Positions 25,814 to 34,351 of a stretch of 64,000 nucleotides of DNA are shown piece by piece. The DNA lies in the NCBI RefSeq assembly GCF_900091465.1, contig NZ_FMHV01000002.1, positions 1,302,001 to 1,366,000 on the forward strand. Reading direction: 5' to 3'. The position numbers and the translations under genes were made by a program. Origin of the DNA: Micromonospora rhizosphaerae. GTDB lineage: Bacteria; Actinomycetota; Actinomycetes; Mycobacteriales; Micromonosporaceae. The notes under the pieces were generated by a model, which saw nothing but the letters and a program-made list of their open reading frames with translations, was not told where the DNA came from and made no database searches. Position 1 is the first letter of the stretch; every line of letters begins with the position of its first letter.

Positions 25814-25945
25814 CTTCGTGCCGTCGCGAGGTCGAGCAGCCAAACCTGCTGTCGACAGCAACCGTGACAGCAGCGGGCCGGGACGTGGGCAGCCGCCGGC
25901 CGCCGGGCGCGGACGGTCGCCCGAGGTCGCAGACACGGACGGACC

Positions 25946-26309
25946 CCGCCGGATACGTGTACCGGGCGGTCGACCAGTACGGGCAGGTCATCGACGTGCT
26001 GGTGTCGGCTCGCCGGGACGCCGGCGCGGCCCGACGGTTCGTCCGACGAGCATTGTCGGCGTTGAAGGTGACACCCGCGGAGGTGGTCACCGACGCCGTC
26101 GCGGTCTACCCCAGGGTGCTGGATGAGCTGATCCCGTCCGCGTAGCCTCACGTCGAGCAGTACGCGACCAACCCGATCGAGGCTGATCACAGCCAGCTCA
26201 ACGCGTTCATGCAGAACCTCCGACGCGGACACTACGAAAACTCGCCGTCGACACCCCGCCCGCTCTGCGGGTCGCCGCTGCGTTCACCGAACTCACCCAC
26301 GCGATCTGA
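25946..26309 (+). pseudogene. IS6-family transposase remnant
   Basis: Translation gives YVYRAVDQYGQVIDVLVSAR, VTPAEVVTDAVAVYPRVLDE and HVEQYATNPIEADHSQLN, hallmarks of the IS6/IS240 DDE transposase, then MQNLRRGHYE and a final AAAFTELTHAI. It is dead: the N-terminal part is missing, TAG at 26143 replaces a sense codon, the segment between ADHSQL and QNLRRGHYE is deleted, and a frameshift follows RRGHYE. No inverted repeats were found. It shows that the second island module has decayed. Confidence 0.85.
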
Positions 26310-26513
26310 CCGCAGACCCGGCACAGGTTCAACACGTCCGTCGATCCGATAATGCAACGGCGCCCCTACGGCTGCGCTGACGACTTCCGCCGACCACACC
26401 GGCTGGCGGCTCGAGATCGGTATTCTCGCCCTATCCGACGCCGTCAGGTACGACGTTCCGGCATCCGCCGAGGCGGTGGCGTCGTTCCGGTTGAACAGAC
26501 AGGTGGGCGACAG

Positions 26514-26849
26514 GTGCAGAAACTCAGCCTGGATGCGCTGGCCCGCGAGCATAGCGAGCGGGCGGCGGCATCCGGGTCCGGTCGCAGCGCCGAGACTGTC
26601 TTCGGCGGACATGAACGGATGCTGCGACAGACGATCCTCGCGTTGCGTCGCGGGGTCGAGCTCAGCGAGCACGAGAACCCGGGCCAGGCGACAGTGCTGG
26701 TGCTACGGGGGCGGGTCGAACTGATCGGTTCCGCGGCAAGCTGGACCGGACGCCAGGGGGACCTGATCGTCGTGCCACCGGAGCGGCACCGCCTGGTCGC
26801 CCACGAGGACGCGGTGGTGTTGCTGACAGTCGCAAAGCTCGGTCAGTGA
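26514..26849 (+). CDS. Cupin-domain protein
   Basis: A 111-residue single cupin. Motif 1 remnants LSEHENPGQATVLVLRGRVEL and motif 2 GDLIVVPPERHRLVAHEDAVVL are visible, with few metal-binding histidines (His in ELSEHENP and ERHRLVAHE). Such small cupins bind small ligands or act as sensors; no substrate can be given. The GTG at 26514 follows a weak ribosome site; an upstream in-frame ATG at 26352 lies in unrelated sequence. It stands alone in the second island module. Confidence 0.75.
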   Translation: MQKLSLDALAREHSERAAASGSGRSAETVFGGHERMLRQTILALRRGVELSEHENPGQATVLVLRGRVELIGSAASWTGRQGDLIVVPPERHRLVAHEDAVVLLTVAKLGQ

Positions 26850-27194
26850 AGACGGTCGGCCCGCCCTTCCCCCGCTCCCGCGCGGGCGACGGCCGCCGCC
26901 GCGGCTGAACGGTCACCGCGACCGCACGACCTCATCGGGCACGACGGGATCGCCCAGCAACAGCTCCGTATCCTCGACGCACGGCGACCCGGAAGTCGAA
27001 GCCGTCAGCGACGCCACGGCGAGCGGCACACAGCAGTGACCGCGACGGGGCCAACGCCGCGAGACGGCCCGGCGGTGTGGGCACACAGGGGGCGAGGTTG
27101 GCCGGGATGCCGTCGGTGACCAGCAAGGTGGCGTAGGCGTGCCACTGCACCTGAGTACGTTCGGGCGGTGCATCGTACGCAGCCATCCGGCCAC
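26850..27194. other. Intergenic stretch, no supported gene
   Basis: 345 bp between the cupin and the frameshifted membrane gene. A minus-strand frame at 27186-26932 begins with plausible protein sequence (MAAYDAPPERTQVQWHAYAT) but has no ribosome site and drifts in composition; at best it is a decayed fragment. Confidence 0.4.
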
Positions 27195-27781
27195 GTGGGT
27201 AGCGCTCCTAGCCGCCGGCTCGTGCTGGCCAGCACGGCAGTGAGTTTATGGAGCCTGTTTTACACGGGATACCGCGGCTACTACGCGGCCGGCGGTACCT
27301 GGTTCCTCCCCGGTCGGCCAGCCGACCCGGCTCAGTTTCGGCTCATCAACGCCGCCGCGGTAATCATCTTGGTCGTCGCCGCCGTGACACCGTTCGCGAT
27401 CCTGCCATTGTGGCAACGGCGGGGGGTGGTGTGGCGGGCGGCGCTCGGGCTGTGCTGGACGGTCGCAGTTGGTTGCGTCATGCATGCGCTGATCAACGCC
27501 ACCCAGCGGATCCTCAGCCTGCCCGGCCTGCTGCACATCGAGTATCGGGCGTCGGTTTGGGCCTCGATCAACACTCGGACCACCGACCTGCAGGACCTGC
27601 TGTTCAACGAACCCTGGTTCCTGCTGGAGGGACTCGGCTTCGCCGACTCGCCTGGATCGCGCTGGGCCCCGGGCCTGACCGGCGCTGGTGGACCGGCACC
27701 GCGGCCGCGGCGACGGTCGGCCTCACCGTCGTCGGCCTGCTCTCAGCGTTCGGGCTCGTCGGCGAGTTCATCATCGTCTGA
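27195..27781 (+). pseudogene. Four-helix membrane protein gene, frameshifted
   Basis: From GTG 27195 the frame reads a membrane protein (LVLASTAVSLWSLFYTGYRG, INAAAVIILVVAAVTPFAIL, ALGLCWTVAVGCVMHALINA) up to FLLEGLGFA near 27640. The matching C-terminal helix (TVGLTVVGLLSAFGLVGEFI, stop at 27779) is then in another frame. A one-base deletion in the Ala codons near 27643 explains this; restored length is about 195 residues. The pattern resembles DUF3995-like small membrane proteins, but the family is not certain. Sequencing error is the alternative. Confidence 0.65.
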
Positions 27782-27860
27782 CGCCGACTCCCCCGGGCGG
27801 GGTCGCAGCTCCTTCGCGTAGAACCCCATGCGTCCAGGTCATGGGAGGCGGCATCTTGAT

Positions 27861-27903
27861 CTCGTAATGCGTAGGTCGACGGTTCGATTCCGTCAGGCGA
27901 CTC
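27861..27903 (+). repeat. att core copy 3
   Basis: 43 bp with one mismatch (G to A at 27900) against the tRNA-Thr core; the outermost boundary of the island that I can see. Confidence 0.88.
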
Positions 27904-27909
27904 CATTGG

Positions 27910-27954
27910 AAGGCCCAGGTCACCGGCTTGATCGCCGATCACGACCTGGGCCTT
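27910..27954 (+). terminator. Hairpin following att core 3
   Basis: The same aaggcccagg / cctgggcctt arms and nearly the same flank as at 25769. Confidence 0.55.
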
Positions 27955-28028
27955 CTTCGTGCCGTCGCGAGGCCGAGCAGCCAAACGAGCAGCCGAAGCT
28001 CACCGACGCGACACCGACCCGAACATGC

Positions 28029-29249
28029 CTAAATGGGTGGTTTAGCGGGTTCCGGGGGCAGGTTCCACGCGCGGCGGGCGTCGGCGGCCGCCGCTCCGGC
28101 AAGCACGACGGCGGTGACAATCGTGGCGGCTAGCGGTGGGGCGGGTAGCAGTGCCGGGTAGGGCAGGATCAGCGCGATCAGCGTGACGACGCGCGCGCGG
28201 GAGACCCGACCGAACACCTCGTATTCGAAGCGGGCGCGGCCAGCGATGAATAGGGCCGGGCCGAGCAGGATGGGCGCGATCCAGGTTGGCGGAGCGTGGC
28301 CGAAGGGGTCTTCAATCGTGATCTCGTACCCGAGGGCGGTGACCACGACACCGATGATCATGACCAGGTGTGAGTTGGCGGCTGACCGGGCGAGGTGGGC
28401 TGGGTTGCTCGATTTGGTGATCGCCTCAGAGAGGATGTGGCCCGCGCGGTAGAAGTAGATTCTCCAGAGGAGCACTGAGGTGAACGCGGCGGCGGCGAAG
28501 GCGGCCGTATGGTCCCGGTCGAAGGGCCCGGTGCTGTAGGTCAGGCCGATTACCAGGATCGTCTCGCCGAGGGCGATGAGGAAGAATTGGTGGTACCGCT
28601 CGGCGAGGTGCTCGCCCGCGATATCCCAGCGGGAGATGGTGGAGCGGCCCAGCCGCGGCGTCGGCCAGCCGAAGCGCCCAGCGGCGTACTCCACTCCGAG
28701 GGCTAGTATCCATAGTGGGATGAGGCTCAGGCCGTTGATGATCCCGCCGACGATCCAGAGTACGCCCGTGGCGCAGTAGGTAATGAGCATCCGGACTTTC
28801 AGCAGTCGGCGTTGCCGGTCCCGCAGGGCGAGCAGGAGCACCAGCGGCCGGGTGAGGTGGCCGATGACGTAGGCAAACGCGAAGGCCTCCGCGTACCCGG
28901 TGAAGGCCCGCGGGATGGTCACGCCCATCACGAGGCCGGCTCCGAGCGCCACCATGACCACCACCTGAATGGCCGTCGAGTCCGGGTCGTAGCGGCTGGT
29001 CGTCCAGGCGGTGCCCTGCCAGAGGGCGTACAGCGCGAGCAGCAGCAGAAGGGTTTTGCCGGCGCCGGGCAGCGCCCGAGACAGCGCGCTTCCGCCCGGC
29101 TCGATGGCCAGGTTCTCGTACGCCCGCGCGACGATCCGGGTCAGCGCGAACACGAACACCAAATCGAAGAAGAGTTCGAGGAACGTCGCCTGTTTCGGAT
29201 GAGCGCCGGCGGGCTTCGGTTCGGCGAGGCTACTGTTCCACATGATCAC
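28029..29249 (-). CDS. LtrA-family (low temperature requirement) membrane protein, paralogue 1
   Basis: A 406-residue polytopic protein with about 10 helices. LtrA landmarks: FLELFFDLVFVFALTRI near the N-terminus, GTAWTTSRYDPDS, IAGEHLAERYHQFFLIALGETI, LLWRIYFYRAG, HLVMIIGVVVTALGYE and FIAGRARFEY. Named from a Listeria cold-growth locus; biochemical role unknown. GTG 29249 and ATG 29243 are both possible starts. It lies just outside the outermost att core. A second copy at 62367 shares these landmarks. A 461-bp divergent gap separates it from the sigma factor at 29711. Confidence 0.88.
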   Translation of the reverse strand: MIMWNSSLAEPKPAGAHPKQATFLELFFDLVFVFALTRIVARAYENLAIEPGGSALSRALPGAGKTLLLLLALYALWQGTAWTTSRYDPDSTAIQVVVMVALGAGLVMGVTIPRAFTGYAEAFAFAYVIGHLTRPLVLLLALRDRQRRLLKVRMLITYCATGVLWIVGGIINGLSLIPLWILALGVEYAAGRFGWPTPRLGRSTISRWDIAGEHLAERYHQFFLIALGETILVIGLTYSTGPFDRDHTAAFAAAAFTSVLLWRIYFYRAGHILSEAITKSSNPAHLARSAANSHLVMIIGVVVTALGYEITIEDPFGHAPPTWIAPILLGPALFIAGRARFEYEVFGRVSRARVVTLIALILPYPALLPAPPLAATIVTAVVLAGAAAADARRAWNLPPEPAKPPI

Positions 29250-29710
29250 CCGTCCGCTTGATGCCTTGGTGCAGTCGTCGTAACACGCACCGACAGCGGC
29301 AGGGGCGATGATTAGAGAAAGGCAGGCAGCCGAGCCAGCTCGCTGCTAGCCGCGAAAATGGCGCTCACCCGTTCCGCACGATTGCGTAAGGTTGTCGCCT
29401 CCGGCCCGAACCCAATGGACGTCAGCGGACGCAACCGACTCTCGCCGAAAGCGCCTGGTAAGCGAGATGTCGCCGGCCAGCTCCCACGGGTGGGCGGGCC
29501 GACGGCAGACCGGATGGCAGCGATGCGCGTCAGTTGGCACGACGGCCCACCCGGCATGGGAGTGGGTGATCATCAACCCGCCCCCTCCCCAGGCAAGCAT
29601 CGTCAACCCGGGGTGAACCAGCCCCCGGACATTTTCTCGATCCGGTGCAACCGTGGCGTCGCTCTGCTGCGTGAGTGGGAGGAGCAGCCACCGAGGAGAG
29701 TGGGGTCGGC
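29250..29710. other. Divergent intergenic region; possible ECF-type promoter
   Basis: No gene seen. TGCAACC at 29646 and CGTG at 29670 (17-bp spacing) loosely resemble an ECF promoter of the GGAACC/CGTC kind, which would suit autoregulation of the sigma gene at 29711, but the match is partial. Confidence 0.25.
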
Positions 29711-30310
29711 GTGACAGAGGAGGACTACCGGGCCTTCTACGCATCGGCGTTCGCGCGGTTGGTCGGTCAGGTGTATCTGCTGACCGGCGACTTTGCTGAG
29801 GCGCAGGACGCCGTTCAAGAGGCGTTTGTCCGAGGCTGGAGCAGACGTCGCCGGTTCGCCGACGGGGACGAGCCGGAGGCGTGGATCAGAACCGTCGCCC
29901 GCCGGATCGCGGTCAGCCGTTGGCGCTCCGCACGGTCCGGGTTGGCGGCGTGGCGGCGCCACGGGCCGGTTCCACACGTGCCTGCGCCCGGCGTCGAGAC
30001 TCCGCTGATCGTGGCGGCCCTGCAACGTCTGCCCGAGGAGCAGCGGCGCGCGATCGTGCTGCACCACCTGTGCGATCGGTCCGTCGATCAAGTCGCCGCA
30101 GAGACGGGGGTGCCAGCCGGAACGGTCAAGGCCCGGTTGTCGCGCGGGCGGTCCGCTCTGCGACAGATCCTCGACGAGGCGGATGCCTCGCATCCGTGGA
30201 GCCGGCCGGACTCCGGCTCCACGCCCCTCGCGGGCGAGCCGCGGGCCGGCACGCCGGGCCGGTCCGACCGATCGGACGACATCATAACCTTGGAGCGTCG
30301 TCATGCCTGA
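29711..30310 (+). CDS. ECF-type RNA polymerase sigma factor
   Basis: A 199-residue sigma-70 family protein. Region 2: DYRAFYASAFARLVGQVYLL, DFAEAQDAVQEAFVRGW, DEPEAWIRTVARRIAVSRWR. Region 4: LPEEQRRAIVLHHLCDRSVDQVAAETG then TVKARLSRGRSALR. This resembles the SigE-like group of actinomycetes. GTG 29711 is chosen; an in-frame upstream start at 29675 lacks support. It overlaps the following membrane protein gene by 8 bp. It is the second sigma/membrane-partner pair within 7 kb, both in accessory DNA. Confidence 0.88.
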   Translation: MTEEDYRAFYASAFARLVGQVYLLTGDFAEAQDAVQEAFVRGWSRRRRFADGDEPEAWIRTVARRIAVSRWRSARSGLAAWRRHGPVPHVPAPGVETPLIVAALQRLPEEQRRAIVLHHLCDRSVDQVAAETGVPAGTVKARLSRGRSALRQILDEADASHPWSRPDSGSTPLAGEPRAGTPGRSDRSDDIITLERRHA

Positions 30311-31214
30311 ACGCCAATACCCCGACCGAGAGAGCCGCGAGCTCGAAAGCCCCGTGGCCGGGAAGCCTGCCCTGGAAAGCCCGCTGCCCGGCCTGGACAC
30401 CATGCTCCGGGACGCGGCCGACGACGCGACGCGCCGGGCGATCGTGCCGCCGTGCGACCTGGTCCAGGGTCTGGCACGGCGCCGCCGTACCGCGAAGGTC
30501 GCGACGGCCGGCGTGTTCGGGGTCGTGCTTTTCCTGGCGATCGGGGTGGCGGCCGTCACCGGTGCCGGGCCTGACCGGGACGAGGACCGCCCGCGGCCGG
30601 CCGCGTCGGCCACCGCCCTCGACCCGTCGTTGCGCGAGTACTGGACAGAAATCCCGATCCTGACCTGGACGCCTGACGCGGGACGCACGGCGTCGGCCGT
30701 GTCTTCCACGAACGAGTTCCTTACGGCGGTGTTCTCCGCGCTTGGCCCGGGGGATCACGACTTCTCCCAGCTCAACGATTTGCGGACGGTCTTTCCCGAC
30801 GCTCCGGTCGGTGGCCCGGCCATCGCCATCGATCAGTCGGTCACGAGAGCTGAGTTGGAGCACGCCGCCGCGAACCTGCGCAAGCTCGACGGCGTGCAAG
30901 ACGCGCGGGTCGTCGAGGTGCCCGGCCTGTGGTTCACCGTGTCGGCCACCGGCCCCGCCGTCTCCGGCAACGGAATGCCACCGGTCATCGACCTCGAGGG
31001 GATACGCCTCAACGGCTCCGCCAGCGGGCGGCACCGTGACGCACAGAAACGTTGGGTCAACTGGGTACGCGCCACGTACGTCGGACCGGCCATCGACCGC
31101 GCCACCTTCGACCTGCTGCGCGCACGGACCGCCGAAGCCGTGCACATCGATGTCTCGCAGGTGGTGGTCACCGCGGAATCCTCAGCCAGGAACCCGAAGC
31201 CGACGACGAGCTGA
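30303..31214 (+). CDS. Single-span membrane protein, putative sigma-factor partner
   Basis: A 303-residue protein: about 63 cytoplasmic residues, one transmembrane helix (about 64-88, VATAGVFGVVLFLAIGVAAV), then an external domain of about 210 residues with no known motif that I recognise. Its 8-bp overlap with the sigma gene and its topology suggest an anti-sigma or sensor role; no zinc motif is present. The external domain has segments (ELEHAAANLRKLDGVQDARV) like the FtsX extracellular-type fold seen in some actinomycete membrane proteins, which is a weak likeness only. Confidence 0.65.
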   Translation: MPERQYPDRESRELESPVAGKPALESPLPGLDTMLRDAADDATRRAIVPPCDLVQGLARRRRTAKVATAGVFGVVLFLAIGVAAVTGAGPDRDEDRPRPAASATALDPSLREYWTEIPILTWTPDAGRTASAVSSTNEFLTAVFSALGPGDHDFSQLNDLRTVFPDAPVGGPAIAIDQSVTRAELEHAAANLRKLDGVQDARVVEVPGLWFTVSATGPAVSGNGMPPVIDLEGIRLNGSASGRHRDAQKRWVNWVRATYVGPAIDRATFDLLRARTAEAVHIDVSQVVVTAESSARNPKPTTS

Positions 31215-31351
31215 CGCCGGGCTCAGCCAAATGCGCGCAGCCCTCCCAGCGCGGTGAACTTCCCCGTCATGCAGAGGTCGACCAATGTCACCCGTGCTGG
31301 TCAACGCTTCCGGGCTGGGTCGAATTGGTGCCGGTAAACCGTCACCTGGTC

Positions 31352-31500
31352 TCATCGATGACCGCACAGAGTGCCATCACCGACAGGGTGCAGCGTGGCC
31401 GTGGGATCCGACGAGTCTGTCCCGGCCGGGTACTCGGCCGCCCACTGCTCCTCGACCGGCGTGTACGGCCCATAGAAGGACTCCCCGGTCTTCTCTGAGG
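31352..31500 (-). pseudogene. Possible C-terminal gene fragment cut by the IS3 element
   Basis: From the left end of the IS3 element the minus strand reads about 50 residues with normal protein character (SEKTGESFYGPYTPVEEQWA and on) to TGA at 31352. No continuation was found beyond the other IS end at 34212, so the rest may be lost. The remaining part of the 31215-31547 gap shows nothing else. Confidence 0.3.
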
Positions 31501-31547
31501 TGTACCAAGGATCTTGGACATGTCCTCCGACTTGAGAGGATGAGTCC

Positions 31548-31838
31548 ATGCCCGAGCAGCGTCGTCGGTTCAGTCCGCAGTTCAAGGCCGAGGCCGTGCA
31601 GATGGTGATCGAGACCGGGAAACCGATCGCCGTGGTCGCTCGTGAACTCGGAATCCATGACGGCACCCTGGGCAACTGGGTGAACGCGTGGCGCCGTGAG
31701 CACCCGGAGCCGGACCAGCCCGTCAACCCCACGGAGCGTGCCCGCGTGAAGGAGATGGAAGAAGAAATCCGCCGGCTGCGGATGGAAAACGAGTTTCTAA
31801 AAAAAGCCGCGGCCTTCTTCGCCCGGACGCACCCGTAG
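31548..31838 (+). CDS. IS3-family transposase OrfA
   Basis: A 96-residue helix-turn-helix protein (RRRFSPQFKAEAVQMVIETG, VARELGIHDGTLGNWVNAWR) with a leucine-zipper-like tail (VKEMEEEIRRLRMENEFLKK). Near its end is a run of seven A (31799-31805), a usual -1 slippage site that would join it to OrfB as the active OrfAB transposase. It lies inside the IS3 element and is intact. Confidence 0.92.
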   Translation: MPEQRRRFSPQFKAEAVQMVIETGKPIAVVARELGIHDGTLGNWVNAWRREHPEPDQPVNPTERARVKEMEEEIRRLRMENEFLKKAAAFFARTHP

Positions 31839-32431
31839 CGGTGCGGTGCGCGCTGATCGACGCGGAGAAGGCCACCTACCCGGTCGCGTGGATGTGCCGG
31901 ATGCTGCGCGTGCCCCGCTCGACGTTCTACGCCTGGCGTAACCGGGCCGAGACCGCGACCACGGCCCGCCGGCGGCAGCTGGCCGAGCAGGTACGGCGGG
32001 TGTTCGACGCCTCGCGGGGCACCTACGGGTGCCGGCGGGTGACCGCGGCGCTCAACCGCGAGGGCATCGCCTGCAGCGTCGGGCTGGTCGCCGACCTGAT
32101 GCGTGAACTCGGCTTGCAGGCCTGCCAGCCACGCGCCTACAAGCGCACCACCGTGCCCGGCCAGCAGCCGGTCTCCAGCCCCGACCTGATCGCCCGCGAG
32201 TTCACCGCCGTCCAGCCCGGCACCCGGCTCGTCGGCGACATCACCTACCTGCGCACCGGGCAGGGCTGGCTGTATCTGGCCACCGTCATCGACCTGGCCA
32301 CCCGCATGGTCGTCGGCTGGCAGACCGCCGACCACATGCGCGCCAGCCTCGTCATCGACGCCCTCGCCATGGCGAAACGACACGGACATCTACGCCCCGG
32401 CGCCGTGTTCCACAGCGATCGCGGCTGTCAA

Positions 32432-33886
32432 GGCGGATTCAATCGGTCGTCGCAACACTGGGTTGTTGGAGCGATCGTAGGTGTTCGTCGAGGGCTTCGG
32501 CTGGGGTCTTCCAGTCGAGGGTTTTCCGGGGTCGGCTGTTGAGGGCGTGGGCGACGGCGTTGATCTCGTCGGCGCTCCATCTGGACAGGTCGGTGCCTTT
32601 CGGGAAGTACTGCCGCAGCAGCCCGTTGGTGTTCTCGTTGGTGCCGCGTTGCCAGGGGCTGTGGGGGTCGGCGAAGAACACCGGGACGCCGGTTTCGACC
32701 GTGAAGCGTGCGTGCGCAGACAACTCCTTGCCGCGGTCCCACGTCAGCGATCTGCGGAGCTGCTCGGGCAGTTGGGTGATTGTCGCGGCGAGGGCTTTGC
32801 TCATCGTGATCGCCCCATAGCCGGCGAGAGCCGGCCCGTTCTTCGTCCGCGGGATCACACCCCAGCCGTCCTCACGAGGCAGGTGGATCAGCATCGTGAA
32901 CCTCGTCGTCCGCTCGACCAGTGTCCCGATCGCGGAACGCTGCAAACCGATGATCAGATCCCCTTCCCAGTGCCCGGGCACGGCACGGTCCGCGACTTCA
33001 GCGGGACGTTCACTGATCAGCGTGTCGCTGGTGACGTGCGCCCACGCGCGTTGCTTCGCGCGTGCCCGGGGAACGCGAAGCGCCCGCCCGGTCCGCAAGC
33101 AGGTGACGAGTTCGCGCTTGAGGGCGCCGCGGCTCTGGACGTAGAGCGCCTGGTAGATCGCCTCGTGGCTGATGCGCATCGACTCATCCTCCGGGAACTC
33201 GGCCCTGAGCCTGCGGGAGATCTGCTCCGGGCTCCATCCGATAGTCCATGCCCGATCACCACGGTGAGGCTTGTTGCGGCCCTTCCACTGCGGGCCCTGC
33301 GGCCCAGCGACCAGTCGGCCGCCCGCTGTCCGGATCGCACCCGCAAGCCGTTGCTGGACGTACTCTCGAAGCCGCTCATTGGCCAGCAGCTTCGCGGTCT
33401 TCGGCCGGCGGGCTCGACGCTCAGCATGCCACTGCGCAGTCGAAGCCTTGTAATCCAGGCGGTACGTCCTGGTCGAGGCGTTGCGCCGCAACTCCCGCGA
33501 GATCGTCGACGGGTCCCGGCCGAGCTGGCGTGCGATCTCGCGGACGCCCATGCCTTGCGCCCGCGACAGAGCGATGTCTTCGCGCTCGCTGAACGACAGA
33601 TAGCGGCCCGACACCCTCGGCGGCAACGCAGGATTCACGCCGCCAGCGTGCCGGAACCACCGGAACCCGACCGGCGAGGACACGCCCGCCGCCGCGGCCG
33701 CGTCCTCGGTCATCACACCGCGACTGATCGCAGCCCAGAACCTGACCCGGTCCTCACGCCACGCCACCGTCGGCCGTCCCGGCGAAGGAATCTGACCCCG
33801 ATACTCCCGAACCCGCTTCTGCCCCAGCCCATACGCCATCGCTTCACCTCTCCGACAAGGTGTTGCGACGACCAGTTGAATCCGCC
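32432..33886 (-). mobile_element. IS30-family insertion sequence, complete, 1455 bp
   Basis: 27-bp terminal inverted repeats at 32432-32458 (ggcggattcaatcggtcgtc and on) and 33860-33886 differ at two positions. The 3-bp target duplication CAA is at 32429-32431 and 33887-33889. One transposase gene fills it. Clean ends inside the IS3 orfB show a later insertion. Confidence 0.95.
32439..33839 (-). CDS. IS30-family transposase
   Basis: 466 residues, full length. The N-terminal HTH region has YLSFSEREDIALSRAQGMGV then REIARQLGRDPSTISRELRR. The DDE domain has the first Asp in VPGHWEGDLIIG, the second in LTWDRGKELSAHARF and the Glu in SPWQRGTNENTNGLLRQYFP. The extra N-terminal segment (AWREDRVRFWAAISRGVMTE) is typical of the longer actinobacterial IS30 group. 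The reading frame ends inside the terminal inverted repeat. It appears functional. Confidence 0.95.
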   Translation of the reverse strand: MAYGLGQKRVREYRGQIPSPGRPTVAWREDRVRFWAAISRGVMTEDAAAAAGVSSPVGFRWFRHAGGVNPALPPRVSGRYLSFSEREDIALSRAQGMGVREIARQLGRDPSTISRELRRNASTRTYRLDYKASTAQWHAERRARRPKTAKLLANERLREYVQQRLAGAIRTAGGRLVAGPQGPQWKGRNKPHRGDRAWTIGWSPEQISRRLRAEFPEDESMRISHEAIYQALYVQSRGALKRELVTCLRTGRALRVPRARAKQRAWAHVTSDTLISERPAEVADRAVPGHWEGDLIIGLQRSAIGTLVERTTRFTMLIHLPREDGWGVIPRTKNGPALAGYGAITMSKALAATITQLPEQLRRSLTWDRGKELSAHARFTVETGVPVFFADPHSPWQRGTNENTNGLLRQYFPKGTDLSRWSADEINAVAHALNSRPRKTLDWKTPAEALDEHLRSLQQPSVATTD

Positions 33887-34351
33887 CAATACACCTCGGC
33901 CGAGTTCGCCCGGTTCTGCACCGCCAACAAGATACGCACCAGCGTCGGACGCACCGGCGTCTGCTGGGACAACGCCGCCGCGGAATCGTTCTTCGCCACC
34001 CTCAAAAACGAGATGTACCACCGGCGACGCTTCGACACCCGCGCCCGCGCCAGCTTCGCCGTCGCCGAATACATCGAAATCTTCTACAACCGCCAGCGCC
34101 TGCACTCAGCGCTCGACTACCGCACCCCAGCCGAAGCCCTCACCGAATCCCAGACCCGCATCGCAGCCTGACCAGCAAACCCACGAGGCACTGTCCAAGA
34201 TCCTTGACACAGCCCACTCGATCCGGGCTAGAACTTGCGTGCCATCCACGTGCCATTAGTCCCACCACATGCTTGACAGTGAATCCTCCCAGGACATGCT
34301 TGATGGCCGGCCTAGATACCCGAGTCGTCATCAGCCTGGCAAGCTGTCGCC

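Larger units (their letters stand above)
22243..27903. mobile_element. Tandem integrative-element remnants at tRNA-Thr
   Basis: Bounded by tRNA-derived 43-bp cores at 22243, 25720 and 27861. An integrase gene abuts the tRNA and reads toward it, as in actinomycete integrative elements. The first module (about 3.5 kb) carries integrase, an ECF sigma pair and a small membrane protein; the second (about 2.1 kb) carries a dead IS6 transposase, a cupin and a frameshifted membrane protein but no integrase. No replication, transfer or excisionase gene is seen, so the modules are decayed or depend on helpers. Confidence 0.75.
31841..34171 (+). pseudogene. IS3-family transposase OrfB, split by an IS30 element
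   Basis: The 5' part (31841-32431) reads RMLRVPRSTFYAWRNRAE, then GTYGCRRVTAALNREGI, the first Asp in RLVGDITYLRTG and the second in VFHSDRGCQ. The 3' part (33887-34171) resumes with YTSAEFARFCTANKIRTS and the catalytic Glu in CWDNAAAESFFATLKNE, ending IFYNRQRLHSALDYRTPAEAL. Removing 32432-33886 and one copy of the CAA duplication restores a continuous frame, so only the insertion inactivates it. It is in the -1 frame to OrfA. Confidence 0.92.
31501..34211 (+). mobile_element. IS3-family insertion sequence, interrupted by an IS30 element
   Basis: Imperfect terminal repeats at 31501 (tgtaccaaggatcttggaca) and, reversed, at 34211 (tgtgtcaaggatcttggaca). Without the IS30 insert it is about 1.25 kb, a normal IS3 length, with orfA and orfB in a -1 frame relation. 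No clear target duplication was found at the outer ends. Confidence 0.85.

Noticed and set aside
25391..25936. Minus-strand frame containing PPDGIEPSTYALR
   Set aside because: This peptide is the known spurious translation of tRNA-derived att sequence read in reverse; not a gene. The same applies at 27604-27984.
26932..27186. Small minus-strand gene in the second island module
   Set aside because: No ribosome site, starts within 9 bp of a divergent gene, and no family likeness after the first 40 residues; mentioned only as a possible fragment.
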